DNA of 64,000 nt from JBBROS01 sp963792675 (GTDB lineage Bacteria; Pseudomonadota; Alphaproteobacteria; Acetobacterales; Acetobacteraceae): contig CAWBWT010000004.1 of assembly GCA_963792675.1 (NCBI GenBank), positions 78,690 through 142,689 of the forward strand, written 5' to 3'. Shown here piece after piece: positions 60,157-64,000 of the stretch. Position 1 is the stretch's first letter. Every line of letters starts with the position of its first letter. The notes beneath the pieces are model-generated. The model did not search any database, was not told the DNA's origin, and was given only the letters and a program-made list of their open reading frames with translations. A program made the position numbers and the translations under genes.

Positions 60157-60659
60157 CAACCCAACAACATGGCCTAGCGTCCTCGTCGGCAGACGTGAGC
60201 GGCCTTCTCCGGGGCGCGACGACCGTGTCCGGCCTCATCGTCACCCTGCAGATCGGTAGCCAGCTTTGCGGCCTGCCGGTGCGGGCCGTTCGCGACGTGC
60301 TCGACACCCAGGTCATCACCCGTGTGCCGCTCGCCGCAGAAGAAATCGCCGGCAACCTCAACCTTCGCGGCCGAATCGTGACCGCGATCGATCTGCGCGT
60401 TCGTCTGGGGCTGACCCAGGCGACGTCCGGCGCTGGCATGTCGGTCGTGACCGAGCACGGTTCCGAACTCTACGCGCTGCTGGTCGACCGTGTGCTCGAA
60501 GTCGCCAGCATTGCCGGTCGCACCCTGACGCCGCTGCCCCCGACCTTGTCGGCTGGATGGTCTCGCTTCGGCAGCGGGGTGTATCAGCTCCCGGAAGGCC
60601 TCCTGATCATGCTGGACGTGGACCGGCTGCTCACCTTGACGCCCCGAGCCGCCAGATGA
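60153..60659 (+). CDS. cheW: Chemotaxis coupling protein CheW
   Basis: A 168-residue adaptor between chemoreceptors and the CheA kinase. Conserved: VSGLIVTLQIGSQLCGLPVRAVRDVLDTQVITRVPLAAEEIAGNLNLRGRIVTAIDLRVRLGL (the NLRG motif), LLVDRVLEVASIAGRTLTPLPPTL and MLDVDRLL. The ATG overlaps the upstream small gene, and the stop overlaps cheB. The first about 28 residues are a polar extension. CheA and CheY are not in the window, so the rest of the pathway is encoded elsewhere. Confidence 0.9.
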   Translation: MTTQQHGLASSSADVSGLLRGATTVSGLIVTLQIGSQLCGLPVRAVRDVLDTQVITRVPLAAEEIAGNLNLRGRIVTAIDLRVRLGLTQATSGAGMSVVTEHGSELYALLVDRVLEVASIAGRTLTPLPPTLSAGWSRFGSGVYQLPEGLLIMLDVDRLLTLTPRAAR

Positions 60660-61762
60660 CCTTCGCGTCACAAGCAGCATCGGCCGCCGGATCCAGACCG
60701 GGCGGACCGGTCCGGGTCATGCTGTGCGACGATAGCTCGGTAATCCGCTCCATCCTGGGTCGCGTTCTCGCATCCGACGCAGAGATCGAGGTCGTGGCTC
60801 GCGCGGTCAATGGCCGAGACGCGCTCGATCAGGTGCGGGCCAAGCCAGGCCTCGCCGACGTCCTCATCCTGGACATCGAGATGCCGGAGATGGACGGGCT
60901 GACCGCGCTGCCGCTGCTGCTCAAGGCGGCTCCCGGGATGCGCATCATCATGGCCTCGACGCTGACGACCCGCGGCGCTGCGACGACGCTCGAAGCCATG
61001 CGCCTCGGCGCGGTGGATTTTGTGCCGAAGCCGAGTGCTGCGGCCTTGTCCGGCGACTACGACTTCCAGCGTGAACTGCAGGGCAAGGTCCGCAGTTTGG
61101 GCCGGCGCTCCCCTCCAGGGTCGTCGGCAGCATCGCGGCCCATCGCTCTGCGGCCGCAATCTGCCTCCCGGCCGGTTCTCCTGGCCATCGGCAGCTCGAC
61201 GGGCGGTCCGCAAGCGCTCGTGCTCCTGCTGCGAGCGCTGACGACTCAGCTCGGTCCGAGCGGCCTCGGCGTGCCCGCCGTTCTCACCCAGCACATGCCT
61301 GCCAGCTTCACCCCCCTTCTGGCCGAACAGCTCACAAGGTTGGGTGGAGTGCCGTGCGCGGAGGCCGTGGATGGCGCGCCGCTGCAGCCTGGCCGCGTCC
61401 ACCTCGCGCCGGGCGGTCGCCACCTTTTGGTCGAGCGACGCGGGGACGACCTCGTGGCGCGCTTGGACGACGGCCCGGCCGAAAACTTCTGCCGCCCGTC
61501 CGTCGATCCGATGCTCAGGAGCGCCACAACCGCATGCGGCGGCCGGGTCGTGATGCTGATGTTGACGGGGATGGGCCATGACGGCCTGAACGGCACCAAG
61601 GCGCTCGTCGCGGCCGGCGGCATTGCGCTCGCTCAGGACGAGGCCAGCAGCGTGGTGTGGGGGATGCCCGGAGCCATCGCCAGAGCCGGCTTGTGCAATG
61701 CTGTCCTCCCGGTCCAAGCGATGGCGGAGCGCGTGGCGGCATTACTTCGGAACATGCCATGA
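60656..61762 (+). CDS. cheB: Chemotaxis methylesterase/deamidase CheB
   Basis: Response regulator that removes methyl groups from chemoreceptors, 368 residues. Receiver domain (residues about 20-140): VMLCDDSSVIRSILGRVL, phospho-acceptor Asp in VLILDIEMPEMDGLTALP, TLTTRGAATTLEAMRLGAVDFVPKP. Methylesterase domain (about 175-365) with catalytic Ser in AIGSSTGGPQAL, His in VLTQHMPASFTP and Asp in LTGMGHDGLNG. All catalytic residues are intact. Its ATG overlaps cheW and its stop overlaps cheR, so the three are translated together. Confidence 0.93.
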   Translation: MTFASQAASAAGSRPGGPVRVMLCDDSSVIRSILGRVLASDAEIEVVARAVNGRDALDQVRAKPGLADVLILDIEMPEMDGLTALPLLLKAAPGMRIIMASTLTTRGAATTLEAMRLGAVDFVPKPSAAALSGDYDFQRELQGKVRSLGRRSPPGSSAASRPIALRPQSASRPVLLAIGSSTGGPQALVLLLRALTTQLGPSGLGVPAVLTQHMPASFTPLLAEQLTRLGGVPCAEAVDGAPLQPGRVHLAPGGRHLLVERRGDDLVARLDDGPAENFCRPSVDPMLRSATTACGGRVVMLMLTGMGHDGLNGTKALVAAGGIALAQDEASSVVWGMPGAIARAGLCNAVLPVQAMAERVAALLRNMP

Positions 61763-62569
61763 CCGCGGCCTTCGCCGAGATTGCCGCCCACGTGCAGGCG
61801 CGGTCCGGGCTTGTACTAGGCCCGGACAAAAACTACCTTCTTGAAAGCCGGCTTGCGCCCATCCTCAAGCGGGAGAACATCTCGGACTTCAAAGCATTGG
61901 CGCAGCATCTTAAGCGCAATGGCCGCTTGTCGCAGGACGTCGTCGAGGCGATGACGACTAACGAGTCGTTGTTCTTCCGGGACGGCGCACCGTTTCGGCA
62001 TCTTCGTGACGTGGCTTTACCCGAACTGCATCGGAGCCGAGCGGACCGCCAGAAGCTTCGGATTTGGTCCGCGGCGGCCAGCACCGGACAGGAGGCTTAT
62101 TCCATCGCGATCACCGCGTTGGAGACGCCACGCCTGCTCGAGGATCGCGGCGTGGAGATCATCGGAACCGATATCGCGACCGCTCCGCTCGAGCGTGCTC
62201 GCGCCGGCTTGTACCTCGTCCTTTGAAGTCCAACGAGGACTGACCGGCGCCCAGCTGAGCCGCTATTTCAACCAGGAAGGCAGTCAGTGGCGTGCCGCGC
62301 CCTGCCTGCGTGCGCTCGTGACGTTCAAGGAGTTCAACCTGCTCGATCCTTTGACCACCCTGGGAAGCTTCGATCTCATTTTCTGCAGGAACGTGCTGAT
62401 CTACTTCGATGCGGCGACGAAGATCCGGGTCGTGAGCGCACTACGCCGTCAGATGGCGCCTGATGCTTTTCTTTACTTGGGAGCATCCGAGACGACGATG
62501 GGCGTAGCACCCGATCTGACGCGCGCCGCCGTGGGCTGCAACGTTTACCAACTGCCCGGCTCCCGATAG
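61759..62569 (+). pseudogene. cheR: Chemotaxis methyltransferase CheR, one frame change
   Basis: SAM-dependent methyltransferase that adds methyl groups to receptor glutamates. N-terminal four-helix domain FAEIAAHVQARSGLVLGPDKNYLLESRLAPILKRENISDF, then TTNESLFFRD and the SAM site LRIWSAAASTGQEAYSIAI, followed by EIIGTDIATAPLERARAGLY. The frame then ends, and the rest (FEVQRGL, YFNQ, then FKEFNLLD, SFDLIFCRNVLIYFDAATKI and LYLGASET) continues in the +1 frame. Removing one C near 62213 restores a continuous 269-residue protein. With the intact neighbours this is likely a sequencing error. Its ATG overlaps the cheB stop. Confidence 0.82.
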
Positions 62570-62918
62570 CACCGGAGCGTCTTTCACCGGCACCGAACTT
62601 CAGGTTGCTGAACGCGTCGTATCTCCACCCTGAAGGAGCCGGCCGGCGCCGGTGTAACCGGACCCGGTTCCGATTGCCCGCGCTCAATCGGGCGCGCCGG
62701 CATCGTTGCTGCGCGATCGGTCCGCACGTCCGGCAACTCAGCACTGGCCGCGCTTGTCGTTCGTTTGAGCTCCAAACTCGGCGACCCCCATCCCTCTAAA
62801 ATGAAACCGACCGCGATCGCCGAAGCGAAAGGGCGCGCGCGTTTGTCGTAGCAGGGTTCGACACGTCACCAGGCTTCCAAACCGCCTGCCGTGGGTCGTG
62901 CCCCAGGGCGTGGTGTAG
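62570..62918. other. Intergenic region between cheR and the insertion sequence
   Basis: About 350 bases with no convincing gene on either strand. It contains a few GC-rich small palindromes (for example CCGGCGCCGG near 62645) and no repeat I can match elsewhere in the window. It may include the flank into which the insertion sequence moved. Confidence 0.4.
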
Positions 62919-62923
62919 GAGCG

Positions 62924-62985
62924 GTGGGTAAGTCGCCCGCCGTAGCGACCGCCGAGAGTCTGGCGTAGGCGGGCGACTTATCCAC
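62924..62985. repeat. 18-bp inverted repeat near the left end of the IS256-type element
   Basis: GTGGGTAAGTCGCCCGCC at 62924-62941 is matched by its inverse GGCGGGCGACTTATCCAC at 62968-62985, with one G-T pair and a 26-base loop. The inner 13 bp are perfect. It is located 76 bases before the transposase ATG and may be (part of) the left terminal structure or an independent REP-like hairpin: GTAG occurs at both outer edges of the stem region. Confidence 0.5.
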
Positions 62986-63078
62986 GGCGGTGGTCACCGT
63001 GGCAGTGCTGGGTAAGGGTTGAGTTGCGAGCACAACTCTGACCCAAGGATTACCACCACGATGACCGACGACAAGATC

Positions 63079-63128
63079 CCCTCCGTAGCCATTCCACCTG
63101 CTGCGCAGGCGTAACCTTGGGCTACTCC
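63079..63128 (-). repeat. 50-bp structured element, copy A (inverted)
   Basis: Read on the minus strand: GGAG, arm TAGCC, CAAGG, stem TTACGCCTGC, loop GCA, stem GCAGGTGGAA, T, arm GGCTA, CGGAGGG. It follows GGC (minus strand) and precedes GATC. The arms TAGCC/GGCTA pair perfectly although they differ from the other copies. It separates MTDDKI from ALRELL in the transposase. Confidence 0.85.
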
Positions 63129-63437
63129 GCCCTTCGCGAGCTGCTGGAGAAGGGATCCGACGCGACATTCCTGCGCGAGATGATCGGCTTTGCCGCCGAA
63201 CGCCTGATGGCACTGGAGACGGAAACAATGTGCGGTGCCGCACCCGGCGAGCGCAGCGCCGGGCGAACCAACCAGCGAAACGGATATCGCGACCGCGACT
63301 GGCAGACACGGGCTGGCACGGTCGAGCTACGCATCCCCAAGCTGCGCCAGGGCAGCTACTTCCCGGGCTTCCTCGAGCCGCGCCGCATGGCCGAGAAGGC
63401 GCTGACCGCGGTGATCCAGGAAGCCTACATCCAAGGC

Positions 63438-63487
63438 GGAGCTGTCCAAGGTTCCGCCTGCGCAGCAGGTGGAATGACAGCGGAGGT
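63438..63487 (+). repeat. 50-bp structured element, copy B
   Basis: GGAG, arm CTGTC, CAAGG, stem TTCCGCCTGC, loop GCA, stem GCAGGTGGAA, T, arm GACAG, CGGAGGT. Inserted exactly between the GGC codon of YIQG and the ATC codon of ISTRS; removal of 50 bases restores the frame. Confidence 0.9.
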
Positions 63488-63619
63488 ATCTCGACCCGCT
63501 CCGTCGATAACTTGGTCAAGGCCCTCGGCATGGACGGCATCAGCAAGAGCCAGGTCTCCCGCATGTGCGGCGAGATCGATGAGCGCGTGCACGCCTTCCT
63601 CGCCCGGCCGATCGAAGGC

Positions 63620-63669
63620 GGAGCAGGTCAAGGTTCCATCGGCGCAGCCGATGGAATGCCTGCGGAGGT
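63620..63669 (+). repeat. 50-bp structured element, copy C
   Basis: GGAG, arm CAGGT, CAAGG, stem TTCCATCGGC, loop GCA, stem GCCGATGGAA, T, arm GCCTG, CGGAGGT. The inner stem is perfectly paired, using bases different from copies A, B and D. It follows the GGC codon of PIEG; next to its right end the host gene lacks one base. Confidence 0.9.
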
Positions 63670-63791
63670 GATGGCCATACGTCTGGCTGGACGCCCCCTA
63701 CGTTAAAGTCAGGCGTGACCACCAGATCGTCTCCGTGGCCGTGATCGTGGCCGTCGGCGTCAACACCGACGGCCGACGCGAGGTGCTCGGC

Positions 63792-63841
63792 GGAGCTGTC
63801 CAAGGTTCCGGTCGCGCAGCGACTGGAATGACAGCGGAGGT
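63792..63841 (+). repeat. 50-bp structured element, copy D
   Basis: GGAG, arm CTGTC, CAAGG, stem TTCCGGTCGC, loop GCA, stem GCGACTGGAA, T, arm GACAG, CGGAGGT. Inserted between the GGC codon of REVLG and the ATG codon of MTTGHSEAE; exact removal restores the frame. Confidence 0.9.
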
Positions 63842-64000
63842 ATGACCACAGGCCATAGCGAGGCCGAGCCGTTCTGGGTCGAGTTCTTGCGCAGCCTGGG
63901 GCGCCGCGGCCTGCGCGGCACCAAACTCGTCATCTCCGACGCCCATGAAGGGTTTAAGGCGGCCATCACCAGGGTTCTCAGCGCCACCTGGCAGCGCTGC

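Larger units (their letters stand above)
63061..64000 (+). pseudogene. IS256-family (Mutator-type) transposase, interrupted by four 50-bp elements, 3' part outside window
   Basis: DDE transposase gene. Reading across the insertions gives MTDDKI, LRELLEKGSDATFLREMIGFAAERLMALE, QRNGYRDRDW-like RTNQRNGYRDRDWQTRAGTVELRIPKL and YFPGFLEPRRMAEKALTAVIQEAYIQG. Then follow ISTRSVDNLVKALGMDGISKSQVSRMCGEIDERV, WPYVWLDAPYVKVR (first catalytic Asp), VAVGVNTDGRREVLG, MTTGHSEAEPFWVEF and GLRGTKLVISDAHEGFKAAI (second Asp). The last codons in the window read TWQRC. Besides the four insertions, a single base is missing next to the third one (GA-TGG where GAY-TGG is expected). No stop or substitution spoils the rest, which is surprising for a dead gene. 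Confidence 0.85.

Noticed and set aside
63079..63841. CRISPR array or integron attC sites
   Set aside because: The sequences between copies are transposase coding sequence, spacing is irregular and one copy is inverted; no attC core sites were seen.

Overview
The window is high-GC DNA (I estimate about 70%) with short intergenic gaps and many 4-base ATGA/GTGA overlaps between genes. Gene content suggests an alphaproteobacterium of the Acetobacteraceae/Rhodospirillales type: PQQ-dependent alcohol dehydrogenase, polyol dehydrogenase, AapJQM-type amino-acid transporter, an FnrL-like regulator, an HpnN-like exporter, and many solute-binding proteins and LysR regulators. This assignment is inference. 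I saw no rRNA or tRNA gene.

Layout. 0-2.1 kb: small hydrophilic proteins, then queD-queE (7-deazaguanine synthesis). 2.1-7.3 kb (minus): a HAD phosphatase, then an operon of an NMT1/SsuA-type ABC importer ending in a short core MetE-like methyltransferase. 7.4-14.9 kb: a minus-strand gene run divergent from a LysR regulator. It holds alpha/beta hydrolases, a cytochrome P460-like protein, a DUF302 protein and a nitrile hydratase/thiocyanate hydrolase-type enzyme whose beta subunit is split into two genes. 15-18.6 kb: a peptide-type binding protein and an S9 peptidase. 18.9-27.2 kb: a CUT1 sugar/polyol importer with an SDR, then aapJQM. 27.3-29 kb: FnrL-like regulator and a CBS-BON protein sharing a promoter that contains a perfect TTGAC-N4-GTCAA box.

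29-41.5 kb is a phosphonate region: PEP mutase fused to a nucleotidyltransferase, phosphonopyruvate decarboxylase, aminoethylphosphonate transaminase, a second nucleotidyltransferase and an Fe/2-oxoglutarate oxygenase. It faces a CDP-alcohol phosphatidyltransferase, a flippase-like membrane protein and an HpnN-type RND protein. Together these look like a route to an aminoethylphosphonate lipid and its handling at the membrane. An amidohydrolase and a CobW GTPase follow. 41.7-48.6 kb: Rieske protein, lanthanide-type PQQ alcohol dehydrogenase, polyol dehydrogenase, LysR/aldo-keto reductase pair, ParDE. 48.7-52.8 kb: BASS-like transporter, IclR, PhyH dioxygenase, MFS. 53.6-59.8 kb: an iron-siderophore uptake operon (TonB-dependent receptor, PKHD hydroxylase, PepSY protein, ExbB, ExbD, TonB) behind two Fur-like sites. 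59.9-62.6 kb: cheW-cheB-cheR. The window ends inside an IS256-family transposase gene.

Two points need attention. First, the transposase gene carries four copies of an exactly 50-bp structured element (three in sense, one inverted). Helix bases change in compensating pairs between copies while loops stay constant, and each copy sits directly after GGC. This is the most novel signal in the window. Second, several genes (aepY above all, also phnW, aepX, a nucleotidyltransferase, the PKHD hydroxylase, tonB, cheR) contain single-base frame changes, nearly all +1, with conserved sequence on both sides. Insertion-type sequencing errors are as likely as true decay.
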